Shown here: positions 31,824-44,700 of the stretch, one piece after another
Numbering within the stretch: position 1 is the first letter of the stretch
Layout of the letters: each line of letters begins with the position of its first letter
Source of the DNA: Gracilariopsis chorda
Taxonomy: Eukaryota; Rhodophyta; Florideophyceae; Gracilariales; Gracilariaceae
Reading direction: 5' to 3'
DNA length: 64,000 bases
Assembly (NCBI GenBank): GCA_003194525.1
Contig: NBIV01000217.1
Location: 62,001 to 126,000, forward strand
Position numbers and translations under genes: made by a program
Notes under the pieces: generated by a model
Database searches by the model: none
Seen by the model: the letters and a program-made list of their open reading frames with translations, nothing else
Told to the model about the DNA's origin: nothing

Positions 31824-33415
31824 CATGTCGAGGAAGCCCTCCTCTGCGGAGCCTGCGACTCCGCTCAGCCTCTCTCACAATGGTGGAGATAGTCCCGAAG
31901 TTTGGTTCATTTCTTGGATCCCGACTCGGGCTAAATCTAGCCATGCTGGGGGTGCCTCGTCTAGGACTTCAAACCTACCCCGGAAACCCCGGAACTCCAC
32001 GTCGACCCCGTTATCGAATTCCGTGGATGGTGCTCATCCGGCTCCGGCCGTGGCCCGCCGCCGCGCCTGAACCCCGTCCGACGGGCGATAACACCCCCCA
32101 GGGGAATTCCCTGGAATCTCAGGTTCGCGCTTTGTGGACCGCCCACGACACCCTTGTCGGGGAATTACAAACCCTCCGTGAGGTGGTGATTGTCACCTAC
32201 AAAGGTGGTCGCAGAGGATCTCCTTATCTTACAGTCTGATGCCAATTCTAGGTTAGAACCTTTGGGGCAACCGGTTACCTTCATAGAAGGAGTTGACTCT
32301 CGATTCGATCGAGTTCGTGGCTGTCTGGAGACGTTAGAGCAGTTTATTCTCATAGATAAACCGTCCCCAGGTGACCCGACGTCAGTTGCGTCACACCACG
32401 ACCAGCATGCTGGAAGAAGGAAGCGCCGCTATAAGCGGAAATACAAACGAGATCACTCGGATTCAGATTCTGCGATATCATCGGATTCATCCTAGAACGG
32501 CTCAGATGGTTCTAGTTCCTCGGACTCCGATTCGGAGGACGAGAAACGAGGCCGGTTTTACCGCTCTAAACGGTCATCTTCCATCCAAGGTGGGATTCTG
32601 ACCAGCAGCAAGGGAGAAGACACCCCTGCCTCAGGGATTGAAAACCGACGAACCCGTTCTATCGGAAACTATTGTCTTAACGGTACTACCGGCTAGACGA
32701 TTCCTCTTTCAGACGTATACCCCGTGGCACCGGGACGGTGAAAGAGTGCATAAAACGTATGCAACTCTCACTGCGTAACCAGTATTTTACTGGAGAAAAC
32801 CCAATTATGGTGTTGGCCTTTCTTTCCCGCTTTGTAGCGGAAGCTGATATCTTCGGAATGAATGAAGGCCAAGTCTATTTGGCATTACCGTATTTCTTAG
32901 GCGGAGTGGCAGAGGACCAGTGCACCTCTGTCAGAGGATCATCTCGTGCCTCAGAGGGAGGAGTAACCTGCTGGGCAGAGGCTGTGCATTATTTATTACT
33001 CTCCTATGCCACCAATACCGCCATTCAGAGGGCAATCCTCTCTGTGCTCAATGTACGGTATCTTATCCCTCTTGGGGGGTTCTATCCGCTAAAAGCGAGG
33101 GCGATGAGGAATCACTTTCCAGCACCAACGCCTTGGCGGGCTTAGACTGATGACTCGGAGTTCTTGCACGTAGTGCTTCCCCTTCCGCTCGAGCGTTTTG
33201 AACAAGCTCGAGGTAGGTGATTCTCCGCTTTTCCTCGCGGTAACGAGTGACAAGACTCCAGATTGCTGGGTCAAGGCCATCGATGAATATGTTACAACGT
33301 TCCCCTGCGCGGTACACATTCCCATAACGGTGGAAGGCCTTGTTAAGGCGCACCGAGTAATCGGTTTCAGTTTCGCCTGAGCGATGACGAGTATCTCGCT
33401 GTCTATGCCAACCAC
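31824..33415 (+). pseudogene. chromovirus copy A gag, part of it inverted
   Basis: Frames at 31824-32540 and 32738-33046 on the plus strand give the Gag N-terminus and capsid (for example GVAEDQCTSVRGSSRASEGG). The next part of Gag is found on the minus strand at about 33050-33415 (NKAFHRYGNVYRAGERC, ITYLELVQNARAEGEALRAR). Copy B has these in one direction (NKALHRCGNVYSANEHC, IYLELIHYAKVEGDALRAR). So about 365 bp has been inverted within the gene. Stops and frameshifts are also present. Confidence 0.8.
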
Positions 33416-33480
33416 GGACTTACCGTCAACGACAGAGGACACGTACGAAAGCGTCTCGCGAGTCCACCAAACTTCGAGCC

Positions 33481-36400
33481 GCAGCCTCGGTTTCTAAACC
33501 ACTTGAGTCCCCAGTCTGGGTGCAGGTCAATAGCCGTCAACACAGTCTTAGGGTTATTCAACCACTGTCCTCGTTATACGAGAAATACCAGCTCGCGCTG
33601 GCAAACGGAATTGTTCACGTTACCCCGGATGCTCCTTTGCCGATACTAGTTGCCAATCTTGGCCAATGCCCCCAGTATCTGGTAAAGAACCAAGTAATTG
33701 GAAGTGTCACTCCACACCCCCTTGGGATGCTCCCGATGAAGATGACGACAGCCGATGTTCTCGGAATCGCCGCCTCTTTTGAAAAAGCCACCCCCGCCAC
33801 CGACGAACTATCGTCCAAGGAGGGAGAGGGAACCGTTTTGTTAACATCTAACACCCCGAATAACTCGGAACTGACGGCCATACCTGTATCACAGGACAAT
33901 GTTACAGCGAGTTCTAACTAAGTGGGGCCCATAAAGGCACTCGAAGATATAGAACTCGGCCATGTGCCGGAGTACCACCACGATAAACTCCGTTTAATGC
34001 TACGGGAACTTACCACGATGTGGTATGGCTCGCTTGGCGAGATTATTGCTACGGAACACCAGATAGATCTCTTACCGGGTGCACGTCCGATGGCACAACT
34101 CTCTTACAGGGCAGGACCGAAACCTTGGAAAGAGGAGCAGTCCCAAGTGAACAGAATGCTCCGCGCGGGTGTGATAGAGCCTGCTCAATCACCCTGGGCA
34201 TCTCCAGTTGTACGGGCTTTAAAGGCCGATGGAACCTGAAGGTTCTGTGTGGACTATCGCCGGCTCAATGCCGTGATTGTTAGGGACACATATCCCATCC
34301 ATCGTATGGACGAGTGCATCGGCTCCCGTCAAGATGCTACCGTGTTCACGGCTTTAGACGCCAGTTGGGGTTATTGACAGGTCCCTGTTAGAGAAAAAGA
34401 TCGCGAACAAGACCGCGCTTACTTGCCATGCACGATCGTACCGCTTCAAGCGGATACCGTTTGGTTTGACTAGCGCTCCCGCTACCTTTCAGTGAGCAAT
34501 AGATATTCTATTGAACTGCTTCAAGTAGCAGAGCTGCCTGGTCTACCTGGATGGTATTATCATCTTCTCCAATAACTTGGACGACCATCTCACCCATATC
34601 AGGGACGTTCTGACCGTCCTCCCAGATGCGGGAGCTACCCTCAAGTTGAGCAAGTGCGAGTATTTCACCGATACAGTGAAGTATCTGGGACATATCATCC
34701 GTCCGGGACGGTTAACGGTCGAGAAGCATCGAGTCAAATCCCTCGTTGAGGCTAAGGAATCCCGTACTCAAACGGAACTCCACTCCTTCTTGGGGCTGGT
34801 CAACGTCTATCAACGCTCTCTCCTGAACTTTTCGGATATCGCAGCACCTTTTACGCGTTGTTACGAAAAGTAAATCGCCCACAAATGGGACCATTCAAGC
34901 CCGAGCAATCGGAAGCGTTTAACTTCTTAAAGGAGGCTATTACTTCAGCACCTATCTTATCTTTACCCAAACTCGGACTCCCGTACTCCGTGGACACGGA
35001 CTCGAGCGACTACCAAGTTGGTTGTGCTCTTTTCCAAACCATCCCAGAGGGGGATCGAAGGCCAATTGGTTATTGGTCATGCTCGCTCTATGTTCACAAG
35101 CGGAATTACTCTGTGTCCGAGAAAGAGTGTCTCGCCGTCGTATGGGTGCTTTCCATCCTACTCTCCTATCTTATGGGAGTTCAGTTTACCGTATACACGG
35201 ATCATTCCTTTTTGAGGTGGTTAGTGAACATATCCGATCCCTCGGGCCGACTTATGCGCTGGAGACTACGCCCTGCCAAATGCCAAATATGAGTTCGAAG
35301 TCATATATAGAAAAGATGCGCTCAACAGCCAGGCCGATGCTTTGTCGCGTTTACCCATAAATGGGGAAGCACTACGAATGGAGGATGACGACATTCCATG
35401 CTTCATGGCTGAAGAACCGGATGACCCAGAGTGGAAGTTCGAGGAATGGTCAGAAGACTGGGATGAAGAAGCTGACTTTGACAACTTATTCGCATCCCGC
35501 CAGACCCCTGAGAACCCCTTACCGGGAAGTTTTGTACCGGTTTCACCAGAGGAATTGATCCGAGAACAATTTGGTGACCACTTCTGTATGGGGATTCGTG
35601 CCCGTTTAAACGCTGCTGAAGACCTCCCTTTCGAGTTGAACGATAAAGGCTACCTCGTTCAGTTGGTTGAAGCTCGCCCACAGATTTTGGTACCTCAATC
35701 TCTGCAGTCGCGGGTGTTACATCTTTCGCACTATGCGAATCTCAGTGGAATCGTAAGTGGGAGGAAGCTCTACGTCACCCTGCGAAGGGCTTTTTACTGG
35801 CCCGCCATGGCGGTCGATTGGTATGCAACTTTGCGCTTTTGCACCGAATTCTCTAAGAACCAGATGAAGCTCCGCAGGAACGCGAAGAAAATGGAGTTAT
35901 TCTTTGCTAGGGCGCCACTCGAGTTTATCGCAATCGATATCCTCGGACCTCTCCTCACTACAAAGAGAGGCAAGAAGTTCTTACTTGTGATCACCGATCG
36001 CTTTTCAAAGCTTGTTCGGACTGTCTTTCTTCGGAAGATAACCACTTCCACGGTGGCCCAGGCTCTAGTGACGCACTGGATGTTTTTCTACGGTTCTCCT
36101 GTGGAGGTGCTCTCCGATAATGTACGGCAGTTTGCGTCCAAGTTCTTCCAGGATATTTGTCGCATCCTGGACGTGAAGAACTTGTTCACGACTACCTACC
36201 ATTCCCAGTGTAATGGGCAAGTCAAATGGTTCAACCGGACTTTTTTGGCCTCTCTCCATTCCTACGTTGCTGATCACCCAAAGACTCGGGAATTGTATGC
36301 AGATGCTTTATCATTTGCATACAATACGCAAGCTCACTGGACTACCGGATTATCACCGTTCAAGTTGTTTCTATCTCACTCACTCCCGCCTGTGGCTTTA

Positions 36401-38295
36401 GAATCCCAAGCCACCTTGGACAGTTTCCCATCCGTTGGTCGCTACCGCCAGGAATGGAAGCAATGGCTTTCTAAACTGGTAGCCGCAGCGCAGAAGTGTA
36501 TGGAACGCGCATAAGCCGCGTACAAGCGAGATAATGCTCCCCGCATACGGGCTAATACCTACGTCTCTATACGTAAGGAATATTGTAGCCCGGAACGGGA
36601 GGAGCCTTACAAGCTTTGCGATGGACCATTTAAAGTGGTATCCGTGGACACCGACACTGTCGTAGTGGAAATGGACAAGGCACACCAGCGGATTTCTCGC
36701 GATCGTGTTGTACCTGCCGCTTCTCCCTCGTCTGAGGTCGTCCTGGAAGCAGGGAAACCCGTCTCTACGGACTCAGCAACGCTGGAAAACCCCCGACCAA
36801 ATAGACCGAATCCTCTACCACACCCTACTCGAGGCCTCTCAGATTTCCCGACTCTGTCGGAACCCCCGGCTTGACCAGATCGTTCAGGTCCAGACGGACC
36901 TTTCTCTACTCCTAACACTACTGCCACTTTGGCGCGCATTTACACCCGCCATACGGGATATCCTACTGCTACTCCCCTTGATCCGCCTAAGGAGGGGGGG
37001 GACCTATCGCTGCGATGGGCATTTACTACCGTCGCAACGGGATTCGAGCCGTGAGACACGGAAGGTGGATTAACCCTCGCAATCCCCCACAAAGGGTTCC
37101 GGAACGACGCAGTTACACCATATGGTACAGGAGAGTGGAGCGAAATCGCAGTCTGTACCCTTGAATCAGAGTAATTCCCTAATTCAACATAGCGGTATCT
37201 TTTCGCAGACCCCTCACCAGGGTGTAGTCGTAGAACCGTCGTAGACGAAATTTCCCGCCAAAACGGATTCCTCAGCACCATCCAAACCGCTGGTAGCGGG
37301 CAACGCAGGCGTTGGAAAACCAGCGACGCTGGAAAGTGAAGAGACCCTCTTGAGAGAGGAAGGGAGGAATGCACCTCTTGCAACTCAAGTCCGTGCCTTT
37401 ACAGCCCCATACTTGAGTACTGTTCATAACGGGAATGTTTTCCGAACTTCGGAGATCGAAGTGCTGAAGTCTCCCCGCAATCGCGATAATATACCGAGCG
37501 TCTGGTAAAAATCCGGAGTCGTCGCCAGGTTTAAACCGGTCGTCCCAGATGATGCACCTCTTTAGGAAGACATCACTACTCAATTAGAGGCAAAGGCCCC
37601 AGGCAGGGTGTCCACGGCGCCAGCTGTACACGCCCCATCAGGGAGTTTGATGAAACACACCGGAGCACCGGAAGTAACCGCCGGATACCGGTTGCCAACA
37701 CAGCACTGCATGGCGCAGCCGGACAGTGTAAGGCCCATGGTAAGGGAGGCGGAACGCAAGGAGGTGTTTCAGAACCACATGTCGTGGGAGTCACGTGAAC
37801 GCATGGAGATTGCGCGCTCCGCACATATCACCACGCGACGCGGAAAGCACCACCAGGGAATGAACTCCATAACTCCGCCAAAGTGGCAAAAAGCCCGTAA
37901 GGTCGCTGTTCGACCGGAGTACCGTCAACATAGGACGGAGGACCCCGGCAAACTAGCGGTACAACCCAATTACCGCGGGGTACGCGGCAACCGCTCCACG
38001 AAGACAGCCTCTTGAGGGATATTATTCCGCACTCTGCCCCGCATCCTCCAAGCGAAGCCGGCATATTGCATCCTGACCACCCCTGAGGGAATATGTCTAG
38101 TCCCACGGCCAACCCCTGACAAGCGAGGTCACCATAACACGGCAAATCCGCCAAGTATACAAGCAAGAGTTTGTGCTTGACCAAATCGTCGGGCACACCT
38201 GGAATCAGGAAGGTATTCTAAGATACTGCGTCCGTTGGTACGGATATGACCCAATCTGGGACACCATGGAACCCATCGAACACCTCTCTCGTTAG
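33481..38295 (+). pseudogene. chromovirus copy A pol: RT, RNase H, integrase, chromodomain
   Basis: From about 33481 a linker (SLYEKYQLALANG) leads into RT (GVIEPAQSPWASPVV). Trp codons are changed to TGA at about 34238 and about 34376. The RT active site reads VYLDGII, so the second Asp of YLDD is lost. RNase H has DTDSSDYQVGCALFQ and VYTDHSFLRW. The integrase frame 35342-36514 has AIDILGPL and LSDNVRQF, but the catalytic Glu position reads GQVKWFNRT, with Lys. The zinc-binding HHCC is partly lost. A GPF/Y module (CDGPFKVVSV) follows at about 36620. The chromodomain at 38164-38295 (EFVLDQIVGHTW, VRWYGYDPIWDTMEP) ends at a TAG. Clearly inactive. Confidence 0.88.
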
Positions 38296-38805
38296 AAGGT
38301 AGTCCAATATCACTGCAGCGGCGGTACCGCAAATCCAGCTACGCTGTGCAACGCTCAAGTGGGATAAAAACGCCGCGAAGCCGGGGAAGGTGGGAAAGAG
38401 GAGTAAACCCTCTTTTGTATGGACTACATCAAGGACGGGAATGAAATAGAGAACACCGTTCTAAACGGGAAAGTTTACTAAGGAGCGCCGCACTCCTGGG
38501 TGATTCTAAGCTACAATACTGATTAGGCCAGGGAAAGAGACCAGGATACCGGACTAGAGGTTTGGCCCCTCCCCATCGTCCGGGGCGTGACCAGCCGCAA
38601 GCTAGTAAGCCAAGGCATCCGCCATCGCGGTGACGTCACCCGAAACCTCGGCAGCACTTAAACCGCCTCCACAGAGGAAGCGGGCAATCACATCGCTTTC
38701 AAAGACTGTACCCCCGCTGGAGAATTAAGGCCGGGTGCTAGCCGTTGGAGGACTGGGAACCGGAGGCACCACCTCTCGGGATTCGTCTACAAGAACCCCT
38801 GATTA

Positions 38806-39531
38806 AAATACAGAACATATGCTTAGGACACTAGAAGAAAGGAAACGATGCTATGTATCCCACACTCAAAGGGACTGGGTAAGGTTTTTATCAGGTATTG
38901 AATTTGCCTACAATAACCACGTAAATAGTACAACAACATTTACCTCATTCTTCTTGGAATATGGACAACACCCAATCACAATAAACGATATTCTATACAG
39001 CTAGAAAAGTAAATACCAAAATGGTACATTAGATAAGTTTCTAAAAGAAATTAGGAAAGCAAAGGAGATTGCAAAAGCTGCAATTGAGGTAGCAAATATA
39101 AAATATACAGATAATCGTAATCGTAGAAGAAGAGATATACAATATTGCATTTGATATAACGTACTATTATCTACAAAAAATCTGATGATACCGAAAGGCC
39201 GCTCAAGAAAGTTCACACCAAGGTTTATATGGCCAATCCAAATCGTATCTCATAATAAATTACAAACATCCCATAAACTTGAACCTTCGGAACAATTTTA
39301 ATTATTTTATCAAACCTTCCACCTATAATACTAAAAACGTTCATTACTAGTTCTACCAGCCAAAAGAATATGGACATCAAATACCTTCTTCCAACATGTG
39401 ACGAAGAATCAGAAGACATATGGCTCAATGAGCAGAATACACGTATCATAACAAGACTAGTAGATAGTTACAGAGCTGAAACTAAAAGTATTATGAAAGG
39501 AAAGAGCAAACTCGTATATCTACCTACGTAA
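38806..39531 (+). pseudogene. integrase 3' part and chromodomain-like tail of the AT-rich relic
   Basis: The frame at 38819-39003 reads WVRFLSGIEFAYNNHVN and FFLEYGQHPITIND, matching the end of the gypsy integrase core, then a stop. Further fragments to about 39260 carry the basic region. A 53-codon ATG frame at 39370-39531 contains IKYLLPTCDEESEDIWLNEQ, which resembles a chromodomain by spacing of aromatic and acidic residues. AT-rich codon use matches the gag fragment at 30649. Confidence 0.65.
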
Positions 39532-41707
39532 GTTTGGGTTACGAATAAGTTAGAAAGCGTATTATCACAATTATAGTATGAATATTCATGAGGATCAGGA
39601 ATGAAGACTCTTGTAGCTCTCAGAAACCTATATGAAGAACCATCTACGACCAAAGATACAAGCGCATTGTAGTCAAGCAGTCCCATTATACGAAACAATT
39701 AAAATGTTTCTAGCATAAATGGGGAAAGGTGAGTTACTTTGGGGGTGTGCAGTGCCAGTCGGTCGGCCGTAGCCTCAGCAACTGGTGCTTGTGGGTTTCC
39801 TAGAAAGACCAGAATGAGGGGATGGTCGTGAGAGTCTGAGTAGACTGGATGGGAGTCAGGAGGCGTAGAGCGTAGGCAGTGGAGCCGGGCGGGCAGCTAC
39901 ATCAGGCGCAGTCAATCCTTGCGCGGTGAGCGCTGGCGGGCAGATACCGTGGGTTTTGACTGTACGGGTATAGCTGCGCAAATCCACACGCGGTCTGTGT
40001 TGCGGGCTGGAACTAGGTGCTACACCATTTGGTACAGTGACACCTGACTTTACTTGGTAATCGGGGCCGCCGGACATTCCATACATATACCTCGGCCGCC
40101 CCGGGAGGGATGGTATCTGAGATACATCTAAGGTACACCGTAAACCCTCCCGGGTGCCCTGCTACCGCTCACTTCTAGCTCTAATTGCAGCACCCATGAA
40201 ACTAACTTAAATTCTATAGCACCGATTCGGCAATTACTCTGCCTTGCTTGGGCATGTCCAGCGTGTACCCGTCCGCCAACTGTTGGAGCACGTCACAAGT
40301 TTGCCACCTATGAAGTGTCACCTCGACACCCAGCTACTAGGTAGCCATCATTCCTGTACGGTCGCTCTACCACAATATAAACAAACTAAAAGAGTGTTTT
40401 TTAATGATAAAGACTAAACTATGCTTCTCGCGCTGGTTGAAACCTATAAATCTGTATTAACAATATTTTTAAACGAATAATATCTAGTTAAACTGAATTA
40501 TATCATAATCAGAATTTATGCTCACTTACCAAAACATGAAAATTATTTAACTCTCGTTCAAAATTCTATGAAGAAAGTTGAAGATAACGAAAAGTGTTTT
40601 TGAACTTTAAACAAAATGACGGAAACTTTCATTTTACTTATCCAAAAAATGAACATTTAACCCCATAAAAACACAATATATAAAAGATACATATCTCAAC
40701 ACCCTCGTCTTAAGCAGTTATATGCGTTTGAAGGGGTACACGTTGGTTGAAGGGCAGCGTTGCGCCAATAAACAGGCAGGGACGCCCCCTTCAATGAGTA
40801 CAAACTCCTCTTTTGGCCCAAGACCTCCCTTCCATTCAAAATATTCAACAGCAGCAGCAGCAAAGCTCAAAGCTCATTGGCTGCTTGTCTGCTGCTGCAT
40901 GTTGACTGCTGCTGATGCTGACTGTCTGGCACTAGAGTAAATGGCTGCAGTGACGGCCAATCAGCAGTAGCCAGGGTGGTCCACGTGGTTGGATCGTTGC
41001 ACTGTGGCAGTGCAGTACAAAGCACAGACATATATACTGCACTGGCGTAGTGCAAAAAGCATATCCCCTGCTGACACAAACCACCATTTTACATCCTTTT
41101 CAGGCTTGGCCAATAGCGCAGTGTCGTGAGTCTCTGCTACTTTAGGCACTGTTGGTGGTCTAGGACCTAGGCAAGGCCAAGCTCGTGTGGAGTTCGCCAC
41201 AAGAGTAACCCACTGAGTACCATGAATTTCTGAAACTTGAGGTGCTACTCTGTGGTATACTGGTCGGTTGACTTCGATCCAAGAAGTTTGAGGGTTTCCC
41301 AGACCTAATGTTAACTTTCTGTGTAGGGTCTGGGACGGGCGCCTTGTCCTACCTCTTGGGGCCGGAAAGCACATTTGGGCATGTGACTAAAGGCAGACCA
41401 ATCCATTCAACTGAACGAGAGTTAAACATCACAAGGCTTGAAAACCAGCTGGGCACACTCTTCTAGTCAAAGTCCAACAGGAGTGTGTCAAGAGTCCCTG
41501 TGCTGCGCACGACTGTATCGGGTAAGTATGCGTCTTGGAACAATTTTTTAATTGCCCATTCAACTACGCCCAGTGAGTGCAAAGCAACAAACTGCAACCT
41601 TTTATTCACTTTCGACTTATTTTATCTTGAAAAGTGTTCTGGACCTGTCGTATAATTTTCAAGGGTTTGAAAACTAGAATTCTTTTTTCTTACTTTTGTA
41701 AACTAAT
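39532..41707. other. spacer with an inverted repeat and AT-rich tract
   Basis: Contains a 10-bp inverted repeat (CCCGGGAGGG at 40100-40109, complement at 40145-40154), an AT-rich block at about 40380-40690 and CAG/CTG-type short repeats near 40850-40930. The 5' end of the Helitron probably lies in the last few hundred bases but its terminus was not located. Confidence 0.45.
40961..41374 (-). CDS. possible small hypothetical protein
   Basis: A 137-codon frame from an ATG (41372-41374). It has a mixed composition (SWIEVNRPVYHRV, WVTLVANSTRAW, KWWFVSAGDMLF) that looks more protein-like than random frames nearby, but no family is recognised. The position next to a Helitron suggests captured or eroded sequence. 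Confidence 0.2.
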   Translation of the reverse strand: MCFPAPRGRTRRPSQTLHRKLTLGLGNPQTSWIEVNRPVYHRVAPQVSEIHGTQWVTLVANSTRAWPCLGPRPPTVPKVAETHDTALLAKPEKDVKWWFVSAGDMLFALRQCSIYVCALYCTATVQRSNHVDHPGYC

Positions 41708-44700
41708 ATGGCGCGAAGAGGTCGCTGTCCGAGCTCCGATAGGGCCAGACCGAACTTCGGAGGTGCCAGAGCTTATTTCTGGAGGTACCAGGGCGAACTC
41801 AGGAGGTACCAGTGCGAATTCCAGAGGTGCCAGTGCGAATTCAAGGGCTGCCAGGGCGAATCATGGAGGTGCCAGAGATAATTTGGGAGGGGCTAGACCC
41901 AATTCTAGAGGCGCCAGACCCAATTCGTGAGGAGCCAGAGCAAATTATGGACGTCCCAGTGCCAATTCAGGAGACGCCAAGGGGATTTCAGGCGGCGCAA
42001 GGCAAGAAGCTGGACGGCCTCAACGATTAACAGTTCCTTCCGCTGTAGATGAGATGCCAGTAAATGAGAGCGGAGCGCACGTGCAGGGATCCATTGTCCC
42101 AGCCGTGGAAGAAGACAAAATTACTCCTCCACCTATGTCCGTCGCTGGGACAAGTGGTTCCACGCGCACATCACGACCAACTTCCTCTCTTATGCCTCCA
42201 TCTATCCTACCAATGCCTGCGCCTGCTGTACATGATGAGAGCGACACACCCCTGGAGGCAGATGAGCGTGCGCTGCCACAAGATGAAGAAGAAGAACAGA
42301 TGCCAGTTCCGATGGAAGTGGAAAAGGAAGAGATCACTCTTGTTCCCTCACAGCCACCGCTGCAGCTTGCTCTGCAAAAAGTTGAAGAAGAAAAACAGAT
42401 GCCCATTTCAATGGAATTGGGTGAGGATGAGATCACTTGTTCTCTTCCACAGCCGCCACACCAACCTGCTTTGCCACAAGCCCAAAAAGAAGAAGAACAG
42501 ATTCCCATTCCGATGGAAGTGAAAGATGATGTGATCAAACCGCCTCCCTCACTCCCCTCGCAGCGGCAGCCACAGGAGCAGCTTGATACGACGATCATGC
42601 AGTCTGCTGGGCGCCCTGACCGAGGACTGTATGGCGTGGCCTACGCCTGATATTTCGTGGCTGCTGAAGCTTGGAATTATCCAGTAATCCGTGCAAGCTT
42701 TCCAGAGTTTGACAAACTTTCCACTGCTGGTCAAAAGCGATGCAGAAGATGTGGCGAGAACTCACACACGCTCTTCTCCTTCCCGTCCCCGGACCGGACA
42801 TTGAAAATTCATAGCTCTAAGTACTGCCGTTGTTTTTTGCTTTATAAAATGGTACCCGGAGTGTGCTGTGGAATGACAAGAATCTCCTGATTGGACGTCA
42901 TGTGCTGTCGAAGGCAAGCCAACTGGTTCATTTGCATTCTCTACAGTCTCAGAGCGTTTCACACCCATTCTTTCGTCTTTAATACACTCTTCGCGACGAT
43001 GCAAGGGTTCAGGGACATGTCGTATGTGACGGGAGGCAGTCTTTCCTTTCTCAGACTGGAGAGTAACGCAGTTCTCACCCTCCACACGCAGAACCAGAAC
43101 AAAACGCGCTGCAGCTTCCTGTAGGATACCAGTCCGCCTTTCTTGGATCCATCTCACTATGCACGCACAAATCTTCGTGCGTTCATTCAAGACATCAACA
43201 TAAGAGAAATCGTACCCAAGCTGTACGATGTGATCCAGCTGAAGCCAGAAGTGGTGTGCGAGCGCTACTGTTACATGCTTAGCACGCAACAAAAACCAAA
43301 AATTGCGGAGACCATCGTGGATATCAGCGTGCAAGCAGCGAAACAAGGAGTAGTCGTAAGTGGATACGAAGGAACCCAAAGTGCCACAGTCCGTGCTCTC
43401 CAGACAGGTACAGGTCCTATCCCTGAAAATGCTCCTCGCGGGGGGGCCAACCATGATGAGAACGCTCGTGGTTGATCCAACTGGCCTGTACCGTGTGGAA
43501 TTTGAAGTACCGCGCTCGGTAGAAGGAACTTTAACAGAAGAGCACGCCGTAGTGGTGGATGCTACTGGCTCTGCTGGAGCTGGGGCGAGTTGCAACGCCG
43601 CAAACAATACGCAAGTGCGGTACCGACTTCTAAAACCCGCATCCAAACTTGCAAAGAAAGGCACCTTCCCTCTTCTTTACCCGTAAGGCGATCAGCACAG
43701 ACCGTTTGACATCAGCGTGTTTCTGGATACAAGAAACTTCCGACAGCGAAACGCAGGTCTCAGCGTCAACGAATGAAAGCTGCGAAAGCTCACTTGGTCT
43801 GAGAACCCAATGCGACGTCTGTACTCGGACAACATCCTCCTGAACAGTGGACCATTGATGAAGATGTGGATGTTTCTCACCCACACAACCATTTAGGACA
43901 TGCAAATGCGTCTCCTAGAAAGAAAACAACAGGCACGCATTGTGCAGGAGCAAGAGATCCTGCAATCATATTAGCAAACCGATCACATGCCACCATCCCA
44001 CTTGGCGCAAATGGGACGGATCTTTCTGCCCGATGACTTGGTCAACTCAGCAGCGTACTCCAAGAACAAGCGCATGGATGTACAGGCGACCATGGTGTGG
44101 AGAGGACCGCCTTCTGTATTTATTCGGATCACCAGGAACATCTGGGTAAAGCACATCCAGCTCATTGGGATGGACACCAGCAATCGCAGCGCCTTTATGG
44201 CACAGACTAACTGCCCTCGAGCGTTTGACCGACCGGATCTGATTGCACAGTTGTACAACCAGTACGGCAATGACTTCATGGAGAACTTGGAGAGGAACTC
44301 GGAACACTTTTTTGGAATAAAGTGCTTGGGGTTTGCATCAAAGCTAGAGTTTCAAGAACGCAATGTGCCTCATCACCACTTCCTTGTGTGTCTCGAGGGG
44401 GACGTAATTGAAGACGTTTATGTGATCGACCAGCTGATTGGTGCAGAAGTGCCCCTTTCCGGTAAAAAAGACGCATTGCGTGCCCTCATTCGTTCCATGC
44501 ACAGGCACCGACACTCCTCTTACTTTTGGAATCGCACTGGGCGGTGCACGTTTAGATATGACAGAAACATGATTGTGACAGAGGCGTAAATCGAAGAAGG
44601 CACGAATTGCCTGATCTAGCACAGAAGAAAGGCAGAAGTTCTCAAGATTTTGCCGAACAACCCAACTCTGAACAAGAACTACCGCTCCCATATCAACGTA

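Larger units (their letters stand above)
30970..38805 (+). mobile_element. chromovirus (Ty3/gypsy) copy A, degenerate
   Basis: Inserted in the AT-rich relic. It has a 5' LTR (30970-31710), a likely primer-binding site just inside (TGGTCTCCCGAGC from 31714), gag with an internal inversion, RT, RNase H, integrase, a GPF/Y module and a chromodomain at 38164-38295. It belongs to the same family as copy B (46372-54454) and the LTR at 63336. Stops and substitutions are frequent. No 3' LTR was found before the relic resumes at about 38806, so the right end was deleted. The internal order of RT before integrase is typical of Ty3/gypsy. Confidence 0.8.
29969..39531 (+). mobile_element. AT-rich Ty3/gypsy relic, split by a younger chromovirus
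   Basis: Outer, older element. A possible LTR start (CCCAATGTTTCC) lies at about 29963. A gag fragment lies at 30649-30960, and the 3' part of integrase and a chromodomain-like tail resume at 38806-39531. Both coding fragments are strikingly AT-rich compared with the inserted element between them. The protease, RT, RNase H and first part of integrase are missing, so a deletion accompanied or followed the insertion. The left boundary is uncertain. Confidence 0.55.

Noticed and set aside
42762..43664. 300-codon minus-strand frame inside the Helitron
   Set aside because: It is antisense to recognisable Helitron coding sequence.
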